Assembly (NCBI GenBank): GCA_016280915.1
Contig: JAEEHQ010000016.1
Location: 1-64,000, forward strand
Source of the DNA: Bacteroidales bacterium
Lineage (GTDB): Bacteria > Bacteroidota > Bacteroidia > Bacteroidales > P3
Direction of reading: 5' to 3'
Length of the DNA stretch: 64,000 nucleotides
Shown: piece by piece, positions 34,382 to 42,522 of the stretch
Layout: every line of letters starts with the position of its first letter
Numbering within the stretch: the stretch's first letter is position 1
Notes under the pieces: generated by a model
Told to the model about the DNA's origin: nothing
What the model saw: only the letters and a program-made list of their open reading frames with translations
Databases searched by the model: none
Position numbers and translations under genes: made by a program

Positions 34382-34547
34382 GCGTGCCTCCGGCACGCTG
34401 AGCTATATCTACTTGATATACCCCACACACAAAAAGAGGTAGCTCCCATACGGTCGCGACCCCTTTTTATGCGGGGTTTCTTCGAGACGTTGCTACATCT
34501 CGGCATAGCTCGAACAAGTTCGGCTCTGCGCTCGACTTTCGCAACGT
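34382..34547. repeat. Palindrome-rich intergenic block
   Basis: Nested inverted repeats: GCGTGCC TCC GGCACGC (34382-34398); AAAAAGAGGT with ACCCCTTTTT (34431-34440 and 34459-34468, one mismatch); ACCCC with GGGGT (34459-34463, 34473-34477); and ACGTTGC with GCAACGT (34487-34493, 34541-34547) enclosing CGAACAAGTTCG. No protein frame fits. It could encode a structured RNA or be a repetitive extragenic element. Confidence 0.45.
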
Positions 34548-34615
34548 TATTGAGAGTTTGCCTCTTCGATGCAATTAATAGAAGTCACCTTAATCGGTTT
34601 ATTACAACAAAAAAA

Positions 34616-34819
34616 TTATACAAATAACAAAACCCATAACAAGATGCGCTCCAAGCGGAGGAGGGCATGTTTAATGGCGAGGCCGGTGGCATAGCCGGTG
34701 TGGGAACCGTCGTAACTGACAACACGGTGGCAGGGGACGATGAGGGAGATGGGATTCTGACCGACCATTCCTCCAACGGCTTGCGCTGACATGCCAGACA
34801 AGCCACGACGTACGGCAAT
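34616..34819 (-). pseudogene. ogt: Truncated O6-methylguanine-DNA methyltransferase (ogt) remnant
   Basis: The frame reads AVRRGLSGMSAQAVGG, then GQNPISLIVPCHRVVSYDGS and a tail with GYATGLAIKHALLRLE. This is the conserved C-terminal half of the methyltransferase, including the PCHR motif with the acceptor Cys. An in-frame TAA lies directly upstream (34820-34822), and the preceding helix-turn-helix and N-terminal domain are missing; the next gene's 3' end begins 30 bases away. So about 65 of roughly 165 residues remain and the protein cannot be functional. Presumably a deletion fused this tail to the yitT side. Confidence 0.8.
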
Positions 34820-34850
34820 TTAATCACGAATGAATCACCCCTCATCTTGT

Positions 34851-35831
34851 TTATTTTATCACAATGGTGTTCTTGTCGGGAAAAGCTTTCCACCGTTTGC
34901 CGTAGGCATCATAGGCATCGGTGACCACCACGAAGGCATTGTCGTCGAACTGACGGATGGCGGTGGTGATGGACTCGACCTGGCGCATGGGCACCACCAT
35001 GAAGAAGGTGCTGTTGGGCTCGAGGGAGTAGAGGCCCTCGCTGCTGAGGATGGTGGCAGTACGGTCGATATTTTGCAGGATGTATTGGCGCAGAGGCTCA
35101 TTGCCTTTCTTGGTAATGATGAAGACAATCTTATCGTTCTTAGAGCCCGACACCACATAGGCCAGTGTCTTGGTCATTAGGAAGATGCAGAGTAATGAAT
35201 AAAGTGAGAGGATGCAGGAGGAACTGCTGGCGGGACCCTGGCCGGTGCCTATGCCGAAACCAATTACCAGCAAACCCAACAGGACGATGATGCCGTCGGT
35301 GCAGATGAGTGCGTTGGAGAACTTTACCCGCAGATACTTTTGCAGAATCATGGCGATGATGTCGGTGCCCCCCGTGGTGGCCTTGCGCCCCACGATGAAG
35401 GCCGAGCCGGTACCCACCAGCACAGGGCCGATGATGGCGGCCACGATAAGGTGGTCGGAGAGGTCGAGCACCCCGCCCAATAGTTGTGTGGGATCGAGGG
35501 CCTGTAGGGCCTCGGTGGAAGGGTATACCAGCGTGGATAGCCCATTCATAATCAGCGGAGTGATAAGGGTGGCAAAGAGGGTTTTGATGCCGATGCCCTT
35601 GCCCAAGAAGAAATAGGAAAGGATAAGCAAAGGAATGCTGATCATGTAGCTGAACGTGCCCACCTGCAGGTGGGGGAAAAGATTATGCAAAACGATGCTG
35701 GCACCGAAGACTCCTCCTGGCACAAATTTATAGGGATTGATAAAAAGAACAAAGCCGACGCTCACGATGCAGCTGCCAAGGACGATGCTGAGATAGTTGG
35801 AAAGTTCTGATTTGACTTTAGTTGATTTCAT
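34851..35831 (-). CDS. YitT-family membrane protein with DUF2179 domain
   Basis: The start is at 35831 (MKSTKVKSELSNYLSIVLGS) because the minus-7 box at 35854-35861 puts the transcript start just upstream; the longer frame is ruled out by that. 326 residues: about six membrane segments (SIVLGSCIVSVGFVLFI, then PGGVFGASIVLHNLF), the motif GRKATTGGTDIIAMIL, and a C-terminal cytoplasmic DUF2179 domain at about 245-326 (VFIITKKGNEPLRQYILQNI). Function in bacteria is unknown; some relatives are membrane proteins linked to stress. Confidence 0.9.
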   Translation of the reverse strand: MKSTKVKSELSNYLSIVLGSCIVSVGFVLFINPYKFVPGGVFGASIVLHNLFPHLQVGTFSYMISIPLLILSYFFLGKGIGIKTLFATLITPLIMNGLSTLVYPSTEALQALDPTQLLGGVLDLSDHLIVAAIIGPVLVGTGSAFIVGRKATTGGTDIIAMILQKYLRVKFSNALICTDGIIVLLGLLVIGFGIGTGQGPASSSSCILSLYSLLCIFLMTKTLAYVVSGSKNDKIVFIITKKGNEPLRQYILQNIDRTATILSSEGLYSLEPNSTFFMVVPMRQVESITTAIRQFDDNAFVVVTDAYDAYGKRWKAFPDKNTIVIK

Positions 35832-35853
35832 AGTTTGCATTTTTTCAAGGCTG

Positions 35854-35861
35854 CAAAGGTA
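35854..35861 (-). promoter_or_regulatory. Minus-7 element of the YitT gene
   Basis: TACCTTTG on the minus strand. It decides the start choice at 35831, since it lies inside the longer open frame. Confidence 0.65.
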
Positions 35862-35963
35862 CGAAAAAAACGGGAAATAAAGGATTTTGAGCTGTCGGCA
35901 CACGCTGTGGCAGCCAGATAGTGACGAGCGAATGAGGGGGCTGCGGGGTTCGGAAAGGGGACT

Positions 35964-36000
35964 AAAAAACCGCACGGCCTCCAGGTCGAAGGCCGTGCGG
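35964..36000 (-). terminator. Terminator of the protease operon
   Basis: Perfect 10-bp GC-rich stem CCGCACGGCC / GGCCGTGCGG with an 11-nt loop, followed on the minus strand by six T. It lies 30 bases after the M16 protease stop. Confidence 0.92.
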
Positions 36001-36030
36001 CATGGGGTTTAGTGTACAAGAAAGATAGTG

Positions 36031-38910
36031 TTAGAACTTAAACAGCTGCTTGTACTTATACTCGACAACGGGAGTGTTGTCGCCCAAGAGCTTGGCGACT
36101 TCCTTGGGGTTGTATTTCTTGGCATTGCCCGAGATAAGCACCACCAAGGGCCGTCCCTGGATATATTTGGCGTGGAAGGCCTTGAGGTCGTCGAGGGTGA
36201 GGCGGCTGATTTGCTGGGTAATGTCGGCACGACGGTCGCGCTGCCAGCCGTAGTCCTCGATGCACTGGTGGACGAATTCAGGCAGGTCGCGGAAGGTGTA
36301 GTGGTTGCTGTTGCGGGACACTACCTGATGCTCAATGGCCGGAGCCAGCTTGTCGGGACGGTCGGGGAATTGGACCAGCAGGTCGCGCATGGCCTCCACA
36401 CCGTCGCGGGTCTTGTCGCACTGGGTGCCTAAGAAGGCATACATATAGGTGGGGTTACGATTGTAGCGGTCGTAGGAGAAGTATCCGTAGGTGCTGTAAC
36501 CCAAAGAGCGGAACTCGCGAATTTCCTGGAAGACCACACTGTTCATGCCACCACCAAAATACTCGTTAAAGAGGTTGAGGACAGGAAGGTCGTTGGTGTC
36601 GAAGTGGCTACTGGGCATGAGGAAAGCAATGTCGGATTGGAGGAATTTCTTGTTGGAGACATAGGCCACCTGCGACTGGCTGGGAAGTTGCTGCTTGAAG
36701 GCTCGGCGGCCCACCACCTCGACCTGGTTGTTGACCAAGCCATTGCGGCGGATTATCTGACAGAGGACGTCGGGGTCGGTGTTGCCGGAGAAAGTGGCAT
36801 AGCCGTTGCGGGTGAAGAGCTGCAGCACCTCGGCGTGCAGCTGCTCACCAGTGTGCTTGCCCCATTGCTTGTAGGGAGTTTGGCGCAGGAAAGAGGATTG
36901 GCTGCCGTAGCTGACATAGCTTCGGAGGGCCGAGAACCACTGGTTGGAAGCATCCTTAGCGGCTTTTTCATCAGCCTTTATTTCGTCAACGATGAGGTCT
37001 ATCTGCTTGGCATCGTGGGTGGGGTGGAAGAGCCAACGGGCGGAGAGGCTGAGAATGCTGTCGATATTCTGCTCAAGGCCGCTGATATGGAGGGTGCTCT
37101 TCTCGTCGTCGGTGGAGAGCCAGCAGGAACCGCCCAGCTGATTCATAGCCATCGTGGACTCCTGACGGTTGAGACCGTCGGCACCGACGGCATACATGTA
37201 TTGTATGGCGCGGTCGAGGTCGACATTGTCGAGCTCGCCGTAGCGGTAAGTAATCTCAAGGTCGAAGACCTCATTCTTAGGATTGGGCACGCTGTAGAGC
37301 TTGCAGTTGGGTGTGAGCTGGGTGATGGCGACATCTTTTTTGAAGTCAACCACTTGGGGCTGGATGGGGTCGGGTTGGCTTGACTCAATCATGAGGGCGA
37401 AGGGGGAATGAGCGTTTTGGTTCTGAGCCTCAAGGTGCTCCCAGTCGGGTTTAACGGCCCCATTGTGGCTGGGGAAGCCCATTTTAGAGCGCACCATGGT
37501 ACAATGGTCGGGGTTGAAATACTTGTTGGCCACCTCGATGATTTCGTCACGAGTGAGGTTCATCCAGCGCTGCATGTCGAGCTGCCACTGCTGGAAGCTG
37601 CTGTTTTCGAGCTCAAGCTGGAGCAAGAGGTTTGCCAGACTTTTGTAGTCTTCGAGCTGACGCTGGCGGTCAACCAAGGTGGAAGTTTTGATGCTCTGCA
37701 GCAGCTCGTCGCTGAAGCGGCCCTGCTTGATGCTGTCGATGCAGTCCCAGACAATTTTTTCAGCCGCCTCGTGTTTCTGACCGATGATGTTGGGCACATA
37801 CATCACGATGTTGGAGCCTGCATCCTGAAGTGAGATGGGCATGAGCTGGGCCATCATGATACGGCCGTCGCTGACAGCCTTGTCGAGCAAGCCGCTGCCA
37901 CCGCCCAGGATGCTGCCCAGCATCTGCAGGGGCAGGTAGTCGGGGTGGTTGCTGGTGACGCCTGGGAAGAGCATGATACCCATCTTGATGGGGGTCTGCT
38001 TGACGTTGACCACTTTGCGGGTGTCGAATTTGGGGAGGTTGTAGGTGGGCTGCTGCGGGAGGGGTGCGCTGCGCCAAATAGAGAATTTGTCCTCCACCCA
38101 CTTGCGGGCCACAGCGGTGTTGAAATCGCCCACGAGGAGGAGGGTCATGTTGTTGGCCACATAGTAGGTGTTGAAGAACTGCTGCATCTCACTGGGCTGT
38201 GGATTTTTTAGGTGGTCGGCCAAGCCGATGACCTCGCGGCTGTAGGGGTGTTCGCCAAAGGCCTCGGTGAAGATGTTGCGGGAGAAGTCGTGTCCCATTT
38301 GGTTGTCGTACATGTTCTTCTCCTCATAGATAGCCTCAAGCTCGGATTGGAAGAGGCGGAAGACAGGATTGCGGAAACGCTCGACATAGACATCCATCCA
38401 GTTGCTGAGCTGGTTGGAGGGGAGGACGTTGTAATAGACAGTATAGTCGTAGCTGGTGCCGGCATTGAGACCGGTGCAGCCCATTTTCTGCAGGATAGCG
38501 TCCACCTCGTTGGGGATGGCATACTTGGAGGCGGCGACATTGAGGCGGTTGATTTCGAGCTGGATGTCGTGGCGCTCTTTGGCATCCTGAGTGGCATGCA
38601 GGCGGTCGTAGGCCTGGCTGATGCTGTCGAGATAGAGACGTTCGGTAGCCCAGTCGGTGGTGCCGATGCGGTCGGTGCCTTTGAACATGATGTGCTCGAA
38701 ATAGTGGGCGACACCTGTGGCGGTGGGTTTCTCGTTTTTGCTTCCTGCATGGACCACTACGCAGCCGTATATCTTCGGCTGGCTGTGTTCTTCGCAGAGG
38801 ATTACCTTGAGTCCGTTGTCGAGATGGAAAGTCTCAACCTTCACGGGTTGTTGGGCATGGAGGGCTGCAACTAAGAAAAGCAGCATCGAGAGGGAAAAGA
38901 TTCTTTTCAT
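36031..38910 (-). CDS. M16-family zinc metalloprotease, two-domain
   Basis: 959 residues from MKRIFSLSMLLFLVAALHAQ, a signal peptide. The N-terminal active half has the inverted zinc motif HYFEH at about 69-73 and a downstream AIYEEKNMY that supplies the third zinc ligand Glu, plus FKGTDRIGTTDW. The C-terminal half (from about 520) repeats the fold without the zinc motif, with a late F-F-G-G-G-M-N-S and R-S-L-G-Y pair for substrate binding. A periplasmic peptide-degrading enzyme is expected. It starts 12 bases after the C10 protease stop, so the two proteases are co-transcribed. Confidence 0.94.
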   Translation of the reverse strand: MKRIFSLSMLLFLVAALHAQQPVKVETFHLDNGLKVILCEEHSQPKIYGCVVVHAGSKNEKPTATGVAHYFEHIMFKGTDRIGTTDWATERLYLDSISQAYDRLHATQDAKERHDIQLEINRLNVAASKYAIPNEVDAILQKMGCTGLNAGTSYDYTVYYNVLPSNQLSNWMDVYVERFRNPVFRLFQSELEAIYEEKNMYDNQMGHDFSRNIFTEAFGEHPYSREVIGLADHLKNPQPSEMQQFFNTYYVANNMTLLLVGDFNTAVARKWVEDKFSIWRSAPLPQQPTYNLPKFDTRKVVNVKQTPIKMGIMLFPGVTSNHPDYLPLQMLGSILGGGSGLLDKAVSDGRIMMAQLMPISLQDAGSNIVMYVPNIIGQKHEAAEKIVWDCIDSIKQGRFSDELLQSIKTSTLVDRQRQLEDYKSLANLLLQLELENSSFQQWQLDMQRWMNLTRDEIIEVANKYFNPDHCTMVRSKMGFPSHNGAVKPDWEHLEAQNQNAHSPFALMIESSQPDPIQPQVVDFKKDVAITQLTPNCKLYSVPNPKNEVFDLEITYRYGELDNVDLDRAIQYMYAVGADGLNRQESTMAMNQLGGSCWLSTDDEKSTLHISGLEQNIDSILSLSARWLFHPTHDAKQIDLIVDEIKADEKAAKDASNQWFSALRSYVSYGSQSSFLRQTPYKQWGKHTGEQLHAEVLQLFTRNGYATFSGNTDPDVLCQIIRRNGLVNNQVEVVGRRAFKQQLPSQSQVAYVSNKKFLQSDIAFLMPSSHFDTNDLPVLNLFNEYFGGGMNSVVFQEIREFRSLGYSTYGYFSYDRYNRNPTYMYAFLGTQCDKTRDGVEAMRDLLVQFPDRPDKLAPAIEHQVVSRNSNHYTFRDLPEFVHQCIEDYGWQRDRRADITQQISRLTLDDLKAFHAKYIQGRPLVVLISGNAKKYNPKEVAKLLGDNTPVVEYKYKQLFKF

Positions 38911-38922
38911 AACCAAGGGGTG

Positions 38923-40899
38923 TTATTTCTTTATTATACGCTTAACGATGGTGTCGTGCGCAGTGGTGATGCGCACAAAATAGGCTTGGGCAGGCAGGTT
39001 GCCAAGTTGTAGCTGGTGATCGGCGGTGGTGCGAACGATACGGCCGCTCATGTCCATCAGTTCTACTTTTTGCAAGCCGTCGGCACTGATGTTCAGTACT
39101 GTGGTAGCCGGATTGGGATAAACCTCCACAGCGGCGTGTGCGGGGGTGTCGGGGGTCCCCACATGGGCACAAGGCCACTGGATGTAGTGGGTGCCACCAT
39201 TGCGGTAGGCATACGCCACCGACACAAAGTCTTCGCCATACTGGTTGCGGACATAATAATTGACATAGCGGTCGGTGCCGCCTCCGGAGTGCCACACGGA
39301 GTAAACCTCGTCGGGGCTCACCAAGATTACCACCGAGTCCTTCTCACCGCCTTGCAGTCGGGCCGTGCCATAGACATAGCCCGAAGCCGACTCCAAGGTC
39401 AGATTGGCACCGCCCTGCCAGCCATCGCCGTGTGTGCTCTCCATGACCACCGTCAAGGGACACATCTCTTCGGGGTCGTGGGCTGCCTGAGCTACACGAA
39501 CGGTGCAGGTCTCGTCTCCTTGGACGAAGGTGAGCGATGCCACACGTTCCTGCCCACTATTGTTCTCTTGGACTATAAATCGAACCCATCCGGCAGGGTC
39601 TAAAGTGTCGGCCGTGACCGTTATCCAGTCGGCGTCCACATTCATCGACCATGCGGCATAATTGCTCCTGTTGACAGCTACCAGAAAAGAATCACACTCA
39701 CCCAAACGGCTGACCGAGAAGGCCGAATCGCTGACTCGCAGGCGATAGTCGGGCACCAAACCCAGGAGGGCTGAGTTGTTCATATTGAAGGTGTAGGTGC
39801 CGTTGCCGCCCGCACCGCCCACACCAGGGCTGATGGAGTCGACCGGGAAGTAGCCGTCGCCTACGCCGCTCCAACCAAAGTTGAAGTGCAGGTAGCCGCG
39901 ATGGTCATAGCCGTCGCAGACAAAGCCGTGGCCGCCTTGGACGGCGGCTCCCGTGTAGACGACGGGACGGCGCTGGTCGAGTTCGGCAATAAGCTGGTCG
40001 CGCCAACGCTCGTTGGTGTAGCCGTTGTCTTTGAAAACCACGCGCATGTCGGGGCTGTAGCAGAAATAGTCTTTCAGCGAGTTGTCGATGCTTGCAAATC
40101 CCGGCATGCCGGCCAGGCCGGCGGCCATGCTGCCTCCTTGAGCAGCAGTGCCGTAGCCCATTTCGAGACTCACGCCACAATGGTACATCAGCACGGCCAC
40201 GGCCTCTTTCTGTTCCATGGGTGAGGACGAAAAGGCTTGGTCGGGCATGTTGTTCCAGTCATAGAGGGTATGGGCGAAGTCGGCCTGCTGTAGGCCATAG
40301 GTGGCGTGGGTGTAACTGTGGCTGCCCTGACCAAAGGCGGGGTGCTGCCAGTAGTTCATGATTTGGGCCTGAGCGGTGGCTGCACAGCCGGTGACTGTGC
40401 CGCGGGGACAATAGCCGTTGTAGGGATAGTCTTGGTCCCAGTGGGTGGTCAGCAGGGGCTCCACACCGCCAGAAACGCTGTCCTTGGGCATAAGGTTGTT
40501 CTCAAGGGCATACCATTCGGGAGCATAATCCGCACAGGGCGTACTTTTGGCCTCGCGGAGGGCGGTTATTTCCTGCTGGTAGGCCTGCAGCCACTGCTGC
40601 AAGGGGGTGGGAAGATTCTGAGGGTCGAGGGAGCCGCTGGGCGAATAGCCCAGGATGGGGCGGGCTGCATCGTCGGCAGCGACCAGCACAAAGCCCCCTT
40701 GGCTGCCCACGAAAAGATATATTCCGTCATAAGGCCACTCTTTGCTGAGGTCTTGCAGGGTGCTTTTGGCCCCGCAGAGGGAGCCGAAGAAATTGTGTGC
40801 CACCGCAGCAGCGCGTTTCGGCGACACAGGAGAAGCCATGGCGGCACTGGTGAGCAACACCGCCATGGCTGTCAGGGTTATTGTCCTTATGGTTTTCAT
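38923..40899 (-). CDS. C10 (streptopain-type) cysteine protease with BACON-like domain and T9SS signal
   Basis: 658 residues with a signal peptide (MKTIRTITLTAMAVLLTSAA). A pro-region follows to about 150 (GIYLFVGSQGGFVLVAADDA is the Spi-like inhibitory fold). The catalytic Cys is in GTVTGCAATAQAQIMNYW near 172, the His in GGHGFVCDGYD near 325, then LHFNFGWSG. A BACON-like beta-sandwich is at about 395-480. The last 75 residues are a type A type IX secretion C-terminal domain (VEVYPNPATTVLNISADG, then MDMSGRIV). It should be secreted and self-activated, like interpain or PrtT. It is preceded by a lipoprotein gene and followed by an M16 protease. Confidence 0.92.
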   Translation of the reverse strand: MKTIRTITLTAMAVLLTSAAMASPVSPKRAAAVAHNFFGSLCGAKSTLQDLSKEWPYDGIYLFVGSQGGFVLVAADDAARPILGYSPSGSLDPQNLPTPLQQWLQAYQQEITALREAKSTPCADYAPEWYALENNLMPKDSVSGGVEPLLTTHWDQDYPYNGYCPRGTVTGCAATAQAQIMNYWQHPAFGQGSHSYTHATYGLQQADFAHTLYDWNNMPDQAFSSSPMEQKEAVAVLMYHCGVSLEMGYGTAAQGGSMAAGLAGMPGFASIDNSLKDYFCYSPDMRVVFKDNGYTNERWRDQLIAELDQRRPVVYTGAAVQGGHGFVCDGYDHRGYLHFNFGWSGVGDGYFPVDSISPGVGGAGGNGTYTFNMNNSALLGLVPDYRLRVSDSAFSVSRLGECDSFLVAVNRSNYAAWSMNVDADWITVTADTLDPAGWVRFIVQENNSGQERVASLTFVQGDETCTVRVAQAAHDPEEMCPLTVVMESTHGDGWQGGANLTLESASGYVYGTARLQGGEKDSVVILVSPDEVYSVWHSGGGTDRYVNYYVRNQYGEDFVSVAYAYRNGGTHYIQWPCAHVGTPDTPAHAAVEVYPNPATTVLNISADGLQKVELMDMSGRIVRTTADHQLQLGNLPAQAYFVRITTAHDTIVKRIIKK

Positions 40900-40923
40900 C
40901 GGGAGTCTCTTTTGTGTCTGTCG

Positions 40924-41541
40924 TTACTTCTCAATGGCTGCGGCAATCTTGTCCATCAGTTTCTGCCAACGGTTGCGGCTGTTGAGGGTGCCGTTGCCGA
41001 TGATGCTGTTCTTGGACGCTGCATTTGCACGAGGGGTGAAGACGATGGTGTCGGTCCCCATGATATCGCGCATGTCGGCATCGTCCAACACCAGGGTCAG
41101 GGTGTTGGCCACCTTGTCGTGGGTTATGTCGTATTTGTAATCAACGGTGTCGCCGTTCTCCTCATCGACATAGTTGCCATAAAGCACCACTGTGTCGCCA
41201 AAGAACTCGTAGGTGAGGCTCTCTGTCTCATTTTCGCCTTGCGAATAGGCAGGGTACTCGGGCAGGTAGACATAGATGTCGTGGAACAGTTCGGCATTGA
41301 CGGAATCAAGGAAATCCAGTGTCACGTCATAGGTGATGTCTTCTTCAATGCCTTGATAGAAGAACTGGTTCTCCAGATGGGCTTCCCATGTGGTGCCTAC
41401 GTAGATGTTTTCAATGGGCTCTTCGCCCGGGTTGTCGGGAGTGTTGGGGGTGATGGGGCTGACATCGTCTTTCTTGCAGCCGGACATAGCCAGCGTTGCG
41501 GCCACGGCGAGGGTGGCGAGGGCTCTAATTGTTGCGTTCAT
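40924..41541 (-). CDS. Beta-rich lipoprotein, possible partner or inhibitor of the C10 protease
   Basis: The start is at 41541 (MNATIRALATLAVAATLAMS), with lipobox LAMSGC. After a Pro/Asp linker it runs as repeated beta-strands: TTWEAHLENQFFYQGIEED, ITYDVTLDFLDS, YEFFGDTVVLYGNYV and VDYKYDITHDKVANTLTL, a lipocalin-like pattern, then an Asn/Arg-rich C-terminus. It is the first gene of the operon, 24 bases before the C10 protease. In Bacteroides fragilis, C10 proteases have adjacent barrel-type lipoprotein inhibitors, so an inhibitor role is plausible but inferred from position and fold only. Confidence 0.7.
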   Translation of the reverse strand: MNATIRALATLAVAATLAMSGCKKDDVSPITPNTPDNPGEEPIENIYVGTTWEAHLENQFFYQGIEEDITYDVTLDFLDSVNAELFHDIYVYLPEYPAYSQGENETESLTYEFFGDTVVLYGNYVDEENGDTVDYKYDITHDKVANTLTLVLDDADMRDIMGTDTIVFTPRANAASKNSIIGNGTLNSRNRWQKLMDKIAAAIEK

Positions 41542-41653
41542 TGTTGGATATTTTTGGATATTTGTTGTATTTATCAATAACTATGTTTTAATTGTTTTAT
41601 TGTATAGACCACTCTCCTTGGGCATTTATATGATGCCATTGGGCAGGAGGGCC

Positions 41654-42280
41654 TTAGAATCTAATGCCGTAGTTCAGCTGGAAGGTACAGCCGGAGAGCA
41701 TGATTCTGGAATTGGGTGTGAGGCCTTCGGGCAACCCAGCGGGGGCATCCATGAGGGTTCCGAACTGGGGAATCATGGCGCGGATGCCCAGGTAGTGACC
41801 CTCTTTGAAGAGGTAATTGAGACCCAAGGTCAGGTGCCCCTCATAGCCGAGGCGCGTGGGAGAATAGTGCTGGTCCATGTAGTCGAAGGAGTTTTTGTGC
41901 ATCAGCAAGCCTCCGGCCACGCCGACTTCCAGTTCCATCTTGTCGGTTAGCTTGAAGTAGTCGCGGATGTCTAGCAGGAAGCTAAAGTCTGCGAAATTCT
42001 CATTGAGGTTCTGAAAGACAGTATTTCCGCTTCTCACTCCTAACGTAAGTCCATAGAACCAGCCGTTGCCATTGTAGTAGCCAGCCGTGATGTGTTCGGC
42101 GGGGAGGAAGTCATAGCCCTCGGTGGGGTCGGCAAAGGCCGACATGGCTGAGTAGTTGCCAAACTGGGATTGTCCCAATCCTAATTCAAGGGCGAAACCG
42201 CCTTTCTTTTCTTGTGCGGAGGCCGCAAAAGTGGTCAGCAGGGCGACCAAAACAACGATAACTTTTTTCATCTCTTTCAT
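41654..42280 (-). CDS. Outer-membrane beta-barrel protein
   Basis: 208 residues with a signal peptide ending FAASAQ near residue 23. The body is amphipathic strands: FALELGLGQSQFGNYS, FYGLTLGVRSGNTVFQ, LGYEGHLTLGLNYLFKEGHY, and a last strand FQLNYGIRF with terminal Phe. This is the porin-type or OmpW-like small barrel class (about 8-10 strands); no ligand motif is visible. An alternative start is the ATG three codons later. A promoter element lies at 42381-42388. It is separated from the protease operon by about 110 bases. Confidence 0.75.
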   Translation of the reverse strand: MKEMKKVIVVLVALLTTFAASAQEKKGGFALELGLGQSQFGNYSAMSAFADPTEGYDFLPAEHITAGYYNGNGWFYGLTLGVRSGNTVFQNLNENFADFSFLLDIRDYFKLTDKMELEVGVAGGLLMHKNSFDYMDQHYSPTRLGYEGHLTLGLNYLFKEGHYLGIRAMIPQFGTLMDAPAGLPEGLTPNSRIMLSGCTFQLNYGIRF

Positions 42281-42380
42281 GTTATATGGTGGGTTCTATT
42301 TATTCACTTTTGGGTCATCCAAACAGACAGAACCCATTAATCTGCCAGACAACCGTTGTTTAACAATTGGTTTACGGGTG

Positions 42381-42388
42381 CAAAAATA
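42381..42388 (-). promoter_or_regulatory. Minus-7 element of the barrel gene
   Basis: TATTTTTG on the minus strand, about 100 bases before the start codon. The 42281-42522 gap holds no gene. Confidence 0.55.
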
Positions 42389-42522
42389 CGACTATTTTTT
42401 CATTTGACAATAAATTATTTGTCATATTTCTGAGTGGGTGGTAATCATTTGATATTCTGTCTATTGAATCTCAATTAAATTGGGTTGGTATTTCTTAATC
42501 TGCACTAGTCTGCAGTTCTGGG

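Larger units (their letters stand above)
33825..34850. other. Gene-poor stretch of remnants and hairpins
   Basis: About 1 kb without an intact gene. It holds a 12-bp inverted repeat pair (33976-34065), a short ATP-grasp-like tail (34094-34237), a palindrome-rich block (34382-34547) and the C-terminal piece of an ogt gene (34616-34819). Base composition shifts to A+T-rich compared with the flanking genes. Confidence 0.65.

Noticed and set aside
34616..34819. Functional ogt gene
   Set aside because: The N-terminal and DNA-binding parts are missing and an in-frame stop precedes the remaining piece.
38212..38874. 220-residue plus-strand frame opposite the M16 protease
   Set aside because: Antisense shadow of a gene with a clear zinc motif; no signal peptide, motif or ribosome site.
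39580..39600. tRNA-like T-arm string (AAATCGAACCC) on the minus strand
   Set aside because: It lies inside the C10 protease coding region and no cloverleaf can be drawn around it.
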